Shown: positions 38,527 to 45,950 of the stretch, piece after piece
Layout: each line of letters begins with the position of its first letter
How positions within the stretch are numbered: position 1 is the stretch's first letter
Source of the DNA: an uncultured Eubacteriales bacterium
GTDB lineage: Bacteria; Bacillota; Clostridia; Oscillospirales; Oscillospiraceae
Length of the DNA: 64,000 nt
Direction of reading: 5' to 3'
Assembly: GCA_900544765.1 (NCBI GenBank)
Contig: UQWI01000007.1
Location: 1 to 64,000 of the forward strand
Notes under the pieces: generated by a model
Database searches by the model: none
Seen by the model: only the letters and a program-made list of their open reading frames with translations
Told to the model about the DNA's origin: nothing
Made by a program: the position numbers and the translations under genes

Positions 38527-39054
38527 TCATTTCGCCACAAACCGCCAGGGCCGCGCCTGGTCCTCGGGCGAGGCGAAGCCGATGCCGACACGCTCGGCCG
38601 TGCCGACGGAGAAGCCGCGCTCACGGGCGGCGAACCACAACTCGGGGCACTCATCGACCACCTTCGCCGTGAAATCTCCGCTTATGTCCAGTGCCTTTGT
38701 TAGCCTGCCCGGGCCGGGATAGCCCTCGCAGGCGCGGATGAGCACGCCCTGGGGCCTGTCCTCCTCGCCCGTGATGGCGTTGAGCAGCCAGTGTACGCCG
38801 TAGCAGAGATAGACGTAGAACACGCCGCCGCGCATGTATAGCGGCGCGTTGCGCTTCGTGCGGCCGTGACGGGCGTGGCAGGCGGTGTCGCTCTCGCCCA
38901 TGTAGGCCTCGGTTTCGGTGATGGTCAGGATGCGCGCCTCGCCCGTGGGCAGGACGCGCACAATTCGGCAGCCGACCAGCTCCGGCGCGACGACCAGCGC
39001 GTCGCGCTCAAAAAATTCACGCTCAATGGGCGCAGGAAGCTTGATTTTGCTCAT
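38527..39054 (-). CDS. 3-methyladenine DNA glycosylase (AAG/MPG family)
   Basis: A 175-residue base-excision repair enzyme that removes alkylated purines. The family signatures are ILTITETEAYMGESDTACHA (with the catalytic Glu), RTKRNAPLYMRGGVFYVYLCYG and the GPGRLTKALDI segment. The start at 39054 lies inside the end of the upstream flavoprotein gene, a 32-bp overlap. An ATG at 39162 would extend the overlap and adds unrelated residues. It is the last gene of a six-gene minus-strand run. Confidence 0.92.
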   Translation of the reverse strand: MSKIKLPAPIEREFFERDALVVAPELVGCRIVRVLPTGEARILTITETEAYMGESDTACHARHGRTKRNAPLYMRGGVFYVYLCYGVHWLLNAITGEEDRPQGVLIRACEGYPGPGRLTKALDISGDFTAKVVDECPELWFAARERGFSVGTAERVGIGFASPEDQARPWRFVAK

Positions 39055-39637
39055 TTTCGTACAAATTCCGCCCAAATTCGTAGGCGCGATCAAGGGCGTC
39101 CGTCTCACCGGCGCGGGACGGGCCGTTCGTGTCGCCGCAGCCGCCGCAGAGCAGACGGCCACGGTCGGTAAAGCCTATGTAGTTGACTATGGCGTAGCTG
39201 TAGTAGCCCTCGGCCTCGCGGAAGGTCCAGAAGTTGTCGTCGGCGCTGGTCATGATGAGCGCGCTGTCATGCACGGGGTAGCGCTCATAGCGGCCCTTTG
39301 GCGGGTCGGGGTCATACTCGGCGAGACAGTAAAAGCGCTCTATAAAGGCCTTTATGCGAGCTGAGAGAGTCCAGAAATAGAGCGGCGAGGCAAAGACCAC
39401 GCAGTCGGCGGCCTTGACCTTCGGCGCGATGTCGTTGAAGGCGTCGCGCTGGACGCAGGGCTTGCCGTAGCGGCAGGCGTTGCATCCCAGGCAGCCGCGC
39501 ACCTCGTGCTTGAGCAGGGATATGACTTCGACCTCGTGACCGGCCTCACGCGCGCCGCGCGCGAAGGCCTCGACCACCTGCGCGGTGTTCCCGTGGGGCC
39601 TTCCGCCTCCGAGGACGACGAGTATTTTCCGGCCCAT
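39023..39637 (-). CDS. NADPH-dependent FMN reductase-like iron-sulfur flavoprotein
   Basis: A 204-residue flavodoxin-fold protein. KILVVLGGGRPHGNTAQVVEAF is the FMN phosphate loop, and FASPLYFWTLSARIKAFIERF the second FMN site. Between them is CLGCNACRYGKPC (a C-x2-C-x2-C-x5-C cluster), similar to the compact cysteine motif of iron-sulfur flavoproteins that binds a [4Fe-4S] cluster. A further CGGC lies near the C-terminus. It starts 2 bp after the stop of a zinc-ribbon gene, so it is clearly co-transcribed with the small membrane proteins upstream. Confidence 0.85.
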   Translation of the reverse strand: MGRKILVVLGGGRPHGNTAQVVEAFARGAREAGHEVEVISLLKHEVRGCLGCNACRYGKPCVQRDAFNDIAPKVKAADCVVFASPLYFWTLSARIKAFIERFYCLAEYDPDPPKGRYERYPVHDSALIMTSADDNFWTFREAEGYYSYAIVNYIGFTDRGRLLCGGCGDTNGPSRAGETDALDRAYEFGRNLYENEQNQASCAH

Positions 39638-39639
39638 AC

Positions 39640-39885
39640 TCACAGGTCGTGCCCGCAGTAGGGGCACTTCTTCAAATAGAGCATGCCGCGGGTCGGCAGC
39701 TTTTCCTTGCAGTAGGGGCATCTGACGACTATCGTGGGCAGGACTATCATGAACAGCACAAGCATGATCAGGCCTATGTAGAACAGGTACATGTAGCCGG
39801 TGGCCATGCCAATGGCCCCGATGATAAATCCGAGGATAGTCATTACCCAGCAGAATCTTGCAGCATTGCGGGGGGAAACACCCAT
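39640..39885 (-). CDS. Small membrane zinc-ribbon protein
   Basis: An 81-residue protein with two adjacent hydrophobic helices (about 11-50) and a C-terminal zinc ribbon of two CPYC knuckles (CPYCKEKLPTRG, then KKCPYCGHDL). Two neighbours at 40113 and 40394 have the same design. It is followed within 2 bp by the iron-sulfur flavoprotein gene. Function unknown; the layout suggests a membrane-anchored metal-binding or protein-contact module facing the cytoplasm. Confidence 0.75.
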   Translation of the reverse strand: MGVSPRNAARFCWVMTILGFIIGAIGMATGYMYLFYIGLIMLVLFMIVLPTIVVRCPYCKEKLPTRGMLYLKKCPYCGHDL

Positions 39886-39912
39886 TTTATCTTACCTCCT
39901 TGGGATGTTTGT

Positions 39913-40095
39913 TTACAGGTTGCGCGGTATGAGCACCTCGGTGACCACCAGCACGGCGATGGCGGCGGCGCCGGTGAGCCACCACTCGAACACCACTGCG
40001 GCGACGCCGAGGGCGAAGGCGAGCACGCTTATTACGCGGCAGACCGTGCGGGCCGTGCGCTCGTGCTCGCGGAGCTTGTCTAAAAGCCTGGACAT
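39913..40095 (-). CDS. Small two-helix membrane protein
   Basis: A 60-residue protein starting MSRLLDKLREHERTARTVCR, with a hydrophobic hairpin at about 21-56. It resembles the membrane part of the neighbouring zinc-ribbon proteins but lacks the CPxC knuckles. It lies 17 bp after the zinc-ribbon gene at 40113 and before the one at 39640, so it is part of the same operon. Its role is unknown. Possibly a paralog that lost the ribbon. Confidence 0.65.
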   Translation of the reverse strand: MSRLLDKLREHERTARTVCRVISVLAFALGVAAVVFEWWLTGAAAIAVLVVTEVLIPRNL

Positions 40096-40112
40096 ATGTA
40101 AGCCTCCAAAGG

Positions 40113-40382
40113 TCAGAAAATCTCCTCGCCGCAGTACGGGCAGAAGTCAAAGCCTGCAGAGCCGTGAATCGGGAGCGGTTTGCCGCACTTCGGGCAGCGC
40201 CAGAACACGACCATGACCAGCAGCGCCAGTGCTACAACCGCCGCGCCTACTATCAGCAGCCAGAGCGCGTCGTCAAAAACCGCCGACAGCACGCAGATTA
40301 GGAATCCCGTCCAAAGCATGACCCAGAATGCCAGCCGTGCGGATTTCGGCGAAGAACGCAGCTTACCAAAAAGCTTTTTCAT
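40113..40382 (-). CDS. Small membrane zinc-ribbon protein
   Basis: An 89-residue protein. A basic N-terminus (MKKLFGKLRSSPKSARLAF) leads to two membrane helices (about 18-65). The C-terminal zinc ribbon is RCPKCGKPLPIHG followed by FCPYCGEEIF. The start at 40382 is chosen over an ATG at 40466 that would overlap most of the preceding gene's end. It begins 11 bp after the gene at 40394 stops. Same architecture as its neighbours; function unknown. Confidence 0.72.
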   Translation of the reverse strand: MKKLFGKLRSSPKSARLAFWVMLWTGFLICVLSAVFDDALWLLIVGAAVVALALLVMVVFWRCPKCGKPLPIHGSAGFDFCPYCGEEIF

Positions 40383-40393
40383 GGCGCTCCACT

Positions 40394-40669
40394 TCAGTCC
40401 AGCTCCCTGCCGCAGTAGGGGCAGCGCTTTTTTGTGACGCAGGAAATGGGCAGCACTTCGTCGCACTCAGGGCAGCGCCAGAACACGGTCAGCGCCAGCA
40501 CGACGCAGCAGACGCCGGCGGCCATCAGGACGATGCCCATGACCTCGGAGTCGAGCTGGAGGATGATGAAGCCGATGATGAGCAGCGCTATCATGGCGAT
40601 GACGCTGAGCTTGAGTATTTTTATGGGGTGGTTTACAAGGCTGTCCTTGCTCTCGGGGTTCTTATTCAT
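40394..40669 (-). CDS. Small membrane zinc-ribbon protein
   Basis: A 91-residue protein, first of the zinc-ribbon set. Two membrane helices lie at about 18-62, and the C-terminal ribbon is RCPECDEVLPIS followed by RCPYCGRELD. GGAGG lies ahead of the ATG. It probably starts an operon of four small membrane genes, the iron-sulfur flavoprotein gene and the AAG glycosylase gene. No family name was recognised. Confidence 0.75.
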   Translation of the reverse strand: MNKNPESKDSLVNHPIKILKLSVIAMIALLIIGFIILQLDSEVMGIVLMAAGVCCVVLALTVFWRCPECDEVLPISCVTKKRCPYCGRELD

Positions 40670-40717
40670 ATTATAATACCTCCTGTAGCTAAATGTCGAT
40701 AAAAGTTCAACATGCGG

Positions 40718-41323
40718 CTAGGCCTGCGTGAGGCCGTTTATCAGCTCTAACACGAGCTCCGCGGCGCACCAGACCAGCGCGAGGGCCATGACGCCGTTGA
40801 CTGCCCTGGTGTGCTTCCTGTACGCGCGCTCTAGTACGGCGCCGCACAGCGCCCATGCGCAGCAGCAGACAAAACAGGACGCGGCCATCAGCAGGGACAC
40901 GAGCACAACGGGCAGCGCCCCGCTGTAATGCGGCAGGAAATAGGAACCCATGGCCGTCACGGCGAAGAGGATGCCTTTGACGTTTATAAACTGCATCGCT
41001 ATGCCTGAGAACACCCCGCGGGAACGGGCCGCGTCTCCGCCGCCGCCGGGCTCGGAACGCCAGACCTGCCGGGCCAGGTACAGTATATACGCCGCGCCGA
41101 GCGCGAGCAGCCAGGGCTCAATGGCCGGAAGCAGGTCGTAGAGCAGGGCCGTAAAGCCGCCCGCGAGCAGACTGACGGCAAAGAAGCCGATGGCTGCGCC
41201 GCTTATGTATCTCAGGCTGTAGAGAAAGCCACGCTGCGCCGCGCCGGACAGGCTGATTGTGTTGTTCGGCCCCGGCGTTATACAGTTTAGGAACACATAG
41301 GACAGAAAAGACAGCCAGTCCAT
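40718..41323 (-). CDS. LysE-family amino-acid exporter
   Basis: A 201-residue membrane protein with about six helices. The N-terminal LNCITPGPNNTISLSGAAQRG is the LysE/RhtB family signature (TPGP), and FINVKGILFAVTAMGSYF is the second conserved segment. Family members export amino acids such as lysine, threonine or homoserine lactones. It follows the VOC gene by 6 bp on the same strand. No lysine riboswitch is visible. Confidence 0.9.
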   Translation of the reverse strand: MDWLSFLSYVFLNCITPGPNNTISLSGAAQRGFLYSLRYISGAAIGFFAVSLLAGGFTALLYDLLPAIEPWLLALGAAYILYLARQVWRSEPGGGGDAARSRGVFSGIAMQFINVKGILFAVTAMGSYFLPHYSGALPVVLVSLLMAASCFVCCCAWALCGAVLERAYRKHTRAVNGVMALALVWCAAELVLELINGLTQA

Positions 41324-41329
41324 GGCGGC

Positions 41330-41701
41330 TCAGCGCTCGGGGACAATTTCTATCCAGTAGCCGTCCGGGTCCTCTATGAAGTATACGCCCATGGACGGGT
41401 TTTCAAAGCAGACGCAGCCCATCGCGTCGTGCTTTTTCTTTGCCGCGTCGAAGTCGTCCACGCGGAAGGCGAGGTGGCTCTCGTTTTCGCCCAGCTCATA
41501 GTCGCGGTCGGCGTGGTCGCGCAGCCAGGTCAGCTCGATCTGAAAACTGGCCGCATCGTTTGCGAGGAAGGCCAGCTTGAAAGAGCCGTCGGACGCCTCC
41601 TTCTCGCGCACGACGGAGAGGCCGAGCGCCTCGGAGTAGAATCTGACGCTGCGCTCGAGCTCGCGGACATTGATGTTGCAGTGGTAGAACCTGAAAGTCA
41701 T
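41330..41701 (-). CDS. VOC-family glyoxalase-like protein
   Basis: A 123-residue vicinal-oxygen-chelate protein, similar to lactoylglutathione lyase. Metal ligands are plausible at His7 (FYHCNINV), the Glu of IELTWL, His in ESHLAFRVDD and the Glu in YWIEIVPE, matching the H-E-H-E pattern of glyoxalase I. The two halves show the duplicated beta-alpha-beta3 fold. It is translated just upstream of the LysE gene. Whether it detoxifies methylglyoxal or another substrate cannot be told. Confidence 0.85.
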   Translation of the reverse strand: MTFRFYHCNINVRELERSVRFYSEALGLSVVREKEASDGSFKLAFLANDAASFQIELTWLRDHADRDYELGENESHLAFRVDDFDAAKKKHDAMGCVCFENPSMGVYFIEDPDGYWIEIVPER

Positions 41702-41784
41702 ATATGTAAGCCTCCCGGCAGTATTTGCTTACAGCATACCCCAGGAGGCCTGATTTAGCAAGTGTTTTTGCTGAGCGTACCGCT

Positions 41785-42033
41785 TTAGCAGTTGGGTTTA
41801 TACTTCTGCTTTACCTTCTGGGTCTGCTGCGGGCCGGCCTGCTCCGCGGCGTACCAGCCCTTGCGCTGCATTTCCTTGTAAATCTCGTCCTGCATGCCGA
41901 GCTCAAAGTTCAGCGCGGTGGTGAAGGCCTGACGCACGTTAGGCGTGCTGGATTCGATGGCGCCGTGCATATAGAGATCGCAGACGCCCTTGGTGGTGTT
42001 GAGCAGGTTTTCCATTATCATCTTGTCGTCCAT
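41785..42033 (-). CDS. Spore coat protein, CotF family
   Basis: An 82-residue coat protein of the CotF family (MDDKMIMENLLNTTKGVCDLYMHGAIESS, then ALNFELGMQDEIYKEMQRKGWY). Members are produced in the mother cell late in sporulation and form part of the spore coat. It begins 11 bp after a second small CotF-like gene. Upstream in-frame starts would overlap that gene. This gene supports a spore-forming host. Confidence 0.85.
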   Translation of the reverse strand: MDDKMIMENLLNTTKGVCDLYMHGAIESSTPNVRQAFTTALNFELGMQDEIYKEMQRKGWYAAEQAGPQQTQKVKQKYKPNC

Positions 42034-42044
42034 GTTTTGCCTCC

Positions 42045-42218
42045 TTACACCAGGTCGTAGAAACGTCCGTACATCTGGCAGTGCTGCTCCGCAAACTGCT
42101 GGACGCACTGCTTGAGAGATGCGTCCTGGAGCATGTTGGCGGCCTCGCGGCACTGCTGCGTCAAAAACTGCGCGTGACCGAGCGCGTCGTCAAGATAGAG
42201 AGTTTCCTTAGTGGTCAA
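42045..42218 (-). CDS. Small CotF-like spore coat protein
   Basis: A 57-residue protein (TTKETLYLDDALGHAQFLTQQCREAANML, then FAEQHCQMYGRFYDLV). It has the helix pattern of CotF-type proteins (LYLDDAL, KQCVQQFAEQH) and pairs with the gene at 41785. The start is taken as TTG at 42218 because GAGGTGA precedes it at 5-bp spacing. A GTG at 42227 is possible. An ATG at 42287 would place the ribosome site inside the gene. Confidence 0.7.
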   Translation of the reverse strand: MTTKETLYLDDALGHAQFLTQQCREAANMLQDASLKQCVQQFAEQHCQMYGRFYDLV

Positions 42219-42312
42219 AGTAATCACCTCGCGCGTAGTATGTGCGCGCGGGCGTGATTTATGCACAGCGGCGCGATGTTGACGCATATTTGAAAAATTG
42301 CGTATATAATTT

Positions 42313-42561
42313 TCAATCCCCCAGCAGCTCGTCGGCCGTCACGCCCAGCACGCGTGAAATTGCGCGCAGCTCTATGTCCGTGACAAAGCGCTCGCCGCTC
42401 TCTATGCGCTGCACGGCGTTTTTGTCGAGGTCGAGCCCCTCAATTTGCAGCCGCTCGGCCAGAGCGCGCTGGGATACGCGTCCGGGCATCGCCAGGCGCA
42501 GTGCGCGCACACGCTCGCCGCACAGATTGTTGCCGCCGTGAGGCGACCTGTTTTTATACAT
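42313..42561 (-). CDS. Xre-family transcriptional regulator
   Basis: An 82-residue helix-turn-helix protein: GERVRALRLAMPGRVSQRALAERLQ, then KNAVQRIESGERFVTDIELRAIS and the ending LGVTADELLGD. The ATG at 42561 has GTGAGGATT in front. The upstream region carries two 19-bp dyads that are good candidates for its own operator. It diverges from an ABC exporter operon, so it may control that operon too. Confidence 0.88.
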   Translation of the reverse strand: MYKNRSPHGGNNLCGERVRALRLAMPGRVSQRALAERLQIEGLDLDKNAVQRIESGERFVTDIELRAISRVLGVTADELLGD

Positions 42562-42574
42562 AATCCTCACCGTT

Positions 42575-42593
42575 TGACATTTAGTACTTGTCA
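42575..42593. promoter_or_regulatory. Candidate Xre operator O1
   Basis: The 19-bp dyad TGACATTTAGTACTTGTCA is 14 bp before the xre start. It overlaps a plus-strand promoter-like pair TTGTCA (42588-42593)-N17-TATGCT (42611-42616). Confidence 0.6.
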
Positions 42594-42627
42594 TTAGCCA
42601 GATTAAATGCTATGCTGAGACGCGAAT

Positions 42628-42646
42628 TGACATTCACTAAATGTCA
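42628..42646. promoter_or_regulatory. Candidate Xre operator O2
   Basis: The dyad TGACATTCACTAAATGTCA has perfect 7-bp arms. On the opposite strand it shares its first 11 and last 5 bases with O1, 53 bp away. The spacing is close to five helical turns, which would suit cooperative binding. Confidence 0.6.
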
Positions 42647-42677
42647 TAGTGGGAATAGAAATTTAACTATGATTCAC

Positions 42678-42706
42678 TTGCCAGGTATATACCGGCCATG
42701 TATAAT
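42678..42706 (+). promoter_or_regulatory. Promoter of the ABC exporter operon
   Basis: TTGCCA (42678-42683), a 17-bp spacer and a perfect TATAAT (42701-42706) lie 35 bp before the start at 42742. Confidence 0.7.
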
Positions 42707-42741
42707 GAGTCTAGCCCCAAAACAGGACATTGGAGGTCAAC

Positions 42742-43452
42742 ATGGGTAAAGAACTGCTTCGCATAGAGCACGTCACAAAGAGCTACGGCAAGACCGTGGC
42801 CAACCGCGACATCAGCTTCACGGTGAACGCGGGCGAGACGGCGGTGCTGCTCGGCCCCAACGGCGCGGGCAAGAGCACCATAATAAAATGTATCGCGGGC
42901 CTGCTCCGTTTCAAGGGCGGCATCTTCATCGACGGCGAGCCGAACAAGACGATAGAGGCCAAGCGCCGCCTGGGCTACATACCGGAGATGCCGGCGGTGT
43001 ACGAGCTGCTGACTGTGGCCGAGCACCTGGAGTTCATACGCAGGGCCTGGCGCATTGAGGACGACGGCTACGGCGAGGAGCTGCTCGAGCGGCTGGAGCT
43101 GGCGGACAAGCGCGATAAGCTGGGCCGGGAGCTCTCCAAGGGCATGCAGCAGAAACTGTCGATAGCCTGCGCCATGGTGCACAAGCCGGAGGTGCTCATC
43201 TTCGACGAGCCTCTGGTCGGCCTCGACCCGCACGCCATCAAGGAGCTCAAGAGCATATTCCGCGAGCTGCGCGCGGACGGGCGCGCCGTACTGATATCCA
43301 CGCACATGATAGACTCTGTCGAGGACTACTGGGACGTGGCCCACATAATGATGAACGGCGAGTTCGCCGCTACGCGCAGGGCCTCCGAGACGGAGGGGCG
43401 CGACCTCGAGGAGCTGTTCTTCGCCATAACCGAGGGCGGTGAAAAGGAATGA
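42742..43452 (+). CDS. ABC transporter ATP-binding protein
   Basis: A 236-residue ATPase subunit. Walker A is LLGPNGAGKST, the Q-loop region is RRLGYIPEMP, the signature LSKGMQQKLS, Walker B VLIFDEPLVGLD and the H-loop ISTHM. The signature is the type found in ABC-2-like exporters. GGAGG precedes the ATG. The stop overlaps the permease start (ATGA), so it works with the permease encoded next. Cargo unknown. Confidence 0.95.
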   Translation: MGKELLRIEHVTKSYGKTVANRDISFTVNAGETAVLLGPNGAGKSTIIKCIAGLLRFKGGIFIDGEPNKTIEAKRRLGYIPEMPAVYELLTVAEHLEFIRRAWRIEDDGYGEELLERLELADKRDKLGRELSKGMQQKLSIACAMVHKPEVLIFDEPLVGLDPHAIKELKSIFRELRADGRAVLISTHMIDSVEDYWDVAHIMMNGEFAATRRASETEGRDLEELFFAITEGGEKE

Positions 43453-45002
43453 GCGCGCTCACCTATCTGACCCTCACTCAGCTGAAAAACCGCGTAAAGG
43501 GAGTTTTTCGCTCCCCTGCCAAGCTTATCTACGCCGTGATAATCGTGGCGCTGCTGGTGCTCGTCGTATTCGCCGGGAACATGGACGCCGGTGAAGGCGA
43601 CGTGGGTACGCCGAATGCCCAGCTCGGGGCGATAATCATCGGTTACTTCGCTCTGATGTTCCTGATGACGGCCAACTCCGGTTTTTCCACAGGCATGAGC
43701 ATCTTCAAGATGGCCGACGTGAACTTCCTCTTCGTCGGACCGTTCAAGAGCGTGCGCGTGCTGTTCCACGGCATGTTCAACCAGATGGCGACGGCGCTCA
43801 TCATGGCGGTTGTGATACTTTTCCAGTACGGCTGGATGCACGGCTCTTACGGCGTCGGCGCGCTGGAGATGGTCTTCATCATGGCGGGATATTCGCTGAC
43901 CGTGTTCACCGCGCAGATAACCGCGATGGTCATCTACGCCTTCAGCTCGGGGCGCCCCGGGGTGCGCAAGGCGCTGCGCACGGTCTACGTCGTGGTTTGT
44001 ATCGCCTGGGCGGCGTACATCGGATACCGCGCGCTCGGCGCGCAGAGCGTGTTGGACGGAATCTGCGGCGCCGTGGCCGACCCGATAGGCCGTCTTTTCC
44101 CCGTCGCGGGATGGCTCGGCGGGGCCTGCTATGAGGCCGTGCTGGGCAATTATCAGACCGCACTATTCCTGCTCGCAGTCTGGGCGGTGTTCACCGCCGC
44201 GCTGATAATACTCATGGCTCGCGCCGACCAGGACTTCTACGAGGACGTGCTGCAGAGCACCGAGACTACCTTCGCCGCCCAGGCGGCGGCCAAGGAGGGC
44301 CGCGTGAGCGAGATCGCGCCGAAAAACGTCAGCGTCGGCAAGACCGGCCTCGGCGGCGGCTGGGGCGCGAGCGCCTTCTGGTACAAGCACCGCATCGAGA
44401 ACCGCCGCAGCCGCAAATGGCTGCTGAGCGGCATGGAGATAGTGTTCATCTGCGTGAACCTCGGCTTTGCGTTCTTCATGCGCGACTCGGGCATAGTCGC
44501 GCCGCTGGCCTTCGCGGCCTACATGATGTTCTTCTTCGTCGCCATAGGCAGGCTGCTGAAGGAAATGACAAAGCCCTACGTCTACCTCGTGCCGGAGCCG
44601 CCGACAAAGAAGCTGCTGTGGTGCCTGCGCGAGAGCGCCGCGGGTTACGCTGTCAGCGCCGCGCTGAGCTTTGTGCCCATGATGTTTTATGTGGACGCCC
44701 CTGCGGCCAGCATACTCGCCGCCGGAGTCGCGTACTTCACCTACGCCTACCTCTTTACGGCGGGCAACCTCGTTACCGAGCGCGTCTTTGGCTCCGTGAC
44801 GGTGAAGGCGCTCATCTTCCTCTTCTACTTCATCGTACTCATTATCATGGCGGCGCCGGGCGTCGCGGCGGCAATCTTTGCGGGCATGGTAATGCCCGAG
44901 TGGTGCGCGCTGCTCGTCCTCGCCGCGGTGAACGTGCTGGTTGCCCTTCTGGGCATATTCGCCTGCCGAAACATACTCGCCAGCGCCGAATTGAACAACT
45001 GA
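43449..45002 (+). CDS. ABC exporter permease
   Basis: A 517-residue membrane protein with roughly 12 hydrophobic segments in two halves. It has a long cytoplasmic loop in the middle (about 255-330, with ADQDFYEDVLQSTE). It resembles the putative ABC exporter permeases found in Firmicutes beside this type of ATPase. Its ATG overlaps the ATPase stop. It ends at a strong terminator. The substrate cannot be inferred. Confidence 0.85.
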   Translation: MSALTYLTLTQLKNRVKGVFRSPAKLIYAVIIVALLVLVVFAGNMDAGEGDVGTPNAQLGAIIIGYFALMFLMTANSGFSTGMSIFKMADVNFLFVGPFKSVRVLFHGMFNQMATALIMAVVILFQYGWMHGSYGVGALEMVFIMAGYSLTVFTAQITAMVIYAFSSGRPGVRKALRTVYVVVCIAWAAYIGYRALGAQSVLDGICGAVADPIGRLFPVAGWLGGACYEAVLGNYQTALFLLAVWAVFTAALIILMARADQDFYEDVLQSTETTFAAQAAAKEGRVSEIAPKNVSVGKTGLGGGWGASAFWYKHRIENRRSRKWLLSGMEIVFICVNLGFAFFMRDSGIVAPLAFAAYMMFFFVAIGRLLKEMTKPYVYLVPEPPTKKLLWCLRESAAGYAVSAALSFVPMMFYVDAPAASILAAGVAYFTYAYLFTAGNLVTERVFGSVTVKALIFLFYFIVLIIMAAPGVAAAIFAGMVMPEWCALLVLAAVNVLVALLGIFACRNILASAELNN

Positions 45003-45007
45003 AAAAG

Positions 45008-45044
45008 AATCCGTCCCGCGGCATGTGCCCGCGGGACGGATTTT
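45008..45044. terminator. Terminator between convergent genes
   Basis: A 14-bp stem (AATCCGTCCCGCGG and complement) with a T run lies between the permease and the lipid-kinase gene. Confidence 0.9.
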
Positions 45045-45049
45045 GGCTT

Positions 45050-45949
45050 TCAGCAGATTATCCTCACGGCGCGGCGGTGGTTGGTTATCGTGAGCTCCGT
45101 GACCGTGCCGCCGGGCTCCCCGTCGCGGGTGAAGGTCATGGGCTTTTCAAACTCGAAGTGCACCTGGGAGGCGTGGAGTATCTTGAGGGCGGGGCCGTCG
45201 GTATTTTTGCTGACTGCCTGTCCCATCAGGGCGTTGAGCTCAGAGAGGTTGCCCGGGTTGCGCACCAGGCTGATTTCAAACTTGCCGTCGTCCAGGCCGA
45301 CAAGCTCTGGGTCGAGCTTGATGAGCCCGGCCACGGACAGCGAATTTGTCACGCCGCCGAAGATGTAGTCGCCCTCTTCAACCTCGCCGTTGTCAAGCTC
45401 CACGCGGCAGTTGCAGTGAGGCAGGCGGGTGAGGCGGTTCATACCCTCGAGCAGGTACGCGAGGTGGCCGAGCGCCTGCTTGTTCTGCTGCGGCGTCTCG
45501 TAACTCACGTCGGTGAAGGCGCCGAAGGCCGCGACGTAGGTGAAACACCTGCCGTCGCCGAGGCCGCCGACGTCCCACCAGCGCTCCTCTCCCCCGGCGA
45601 TGCGGCGCGCGCAGGCGGCGCTGTCGCCCTTGGGCAGGCGCAGGGTCGTGGCGACGTCGTTGGCGGTGCCGAGCGGGAAATAGCCTATGGGCGGGCGCTC
45701 CCCGGGCTCGAGGCGCATCAGGCCCTCTATGACGTCGGACAGGGTGCCGTCGCCGCCCATGCAGCAGACGAGGTCGTAGCCAACGCTCTGCTGCGCCAGC
45801 TCCACGGCCTCGCCGGCGCGGGTGGTAAAGCGCACCGTAGGCACATATCCGGCCGAGTGCAGCACATGCAGGGCTTCGCCGAGGCCGTTTTTGTACATGC
45901 CGCGCCCGGCGACGGGATTAATTATCAGGAAAAGATTTTTCATACCCAT
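45050..45949 (-). CDS. Diacylglycerol kinase-family lipid kinase
   Basis: A 299-residue kinase of the DagK/YegS family. INPVAGRG starts the catalytic domain, CCMGGDGTLSDVIEGL is the GGDGT nucleotide motif, and PLGTANDVATTLRLP is the conserved GTxND segment. The C-terminal half is the beta-sandwich lipid-binding domain. It could phosphorylate diacylglycerol released by lipoteichoic acid synthesis or another lipid alcohol. It begins one base after the cysK stop and is probably co-transcribed. Confidence 0.92.
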   Translation of the reverse strand: MGMKNLFLIINPVAGRGMYKNGLGEALHVLHSAGYVPTVRFTTRAGEAVELAQQSVGYDLVCCMGGDGTLSDVIEGLMRLEPGERPPIGYFPLGTANDVATTLRLPKGDSAACARRIAGGEERWWDVGGLGDGRCFTYVAAFGAFTDVSYETPQQNKQALGHLAYLLEGMNRLTRLPHCNCRVELDNGEVEEGDYIFGGVTNSLSVAGLIKLDPELVGLDDGKFEISLVRNPGNLSELNALMGQAVSKNTDGPALKILHASQVHFEFEKPMTFTRDGEPGGTVTELTITNHRRAVRIIC

Positions 45950-45950
45950 A

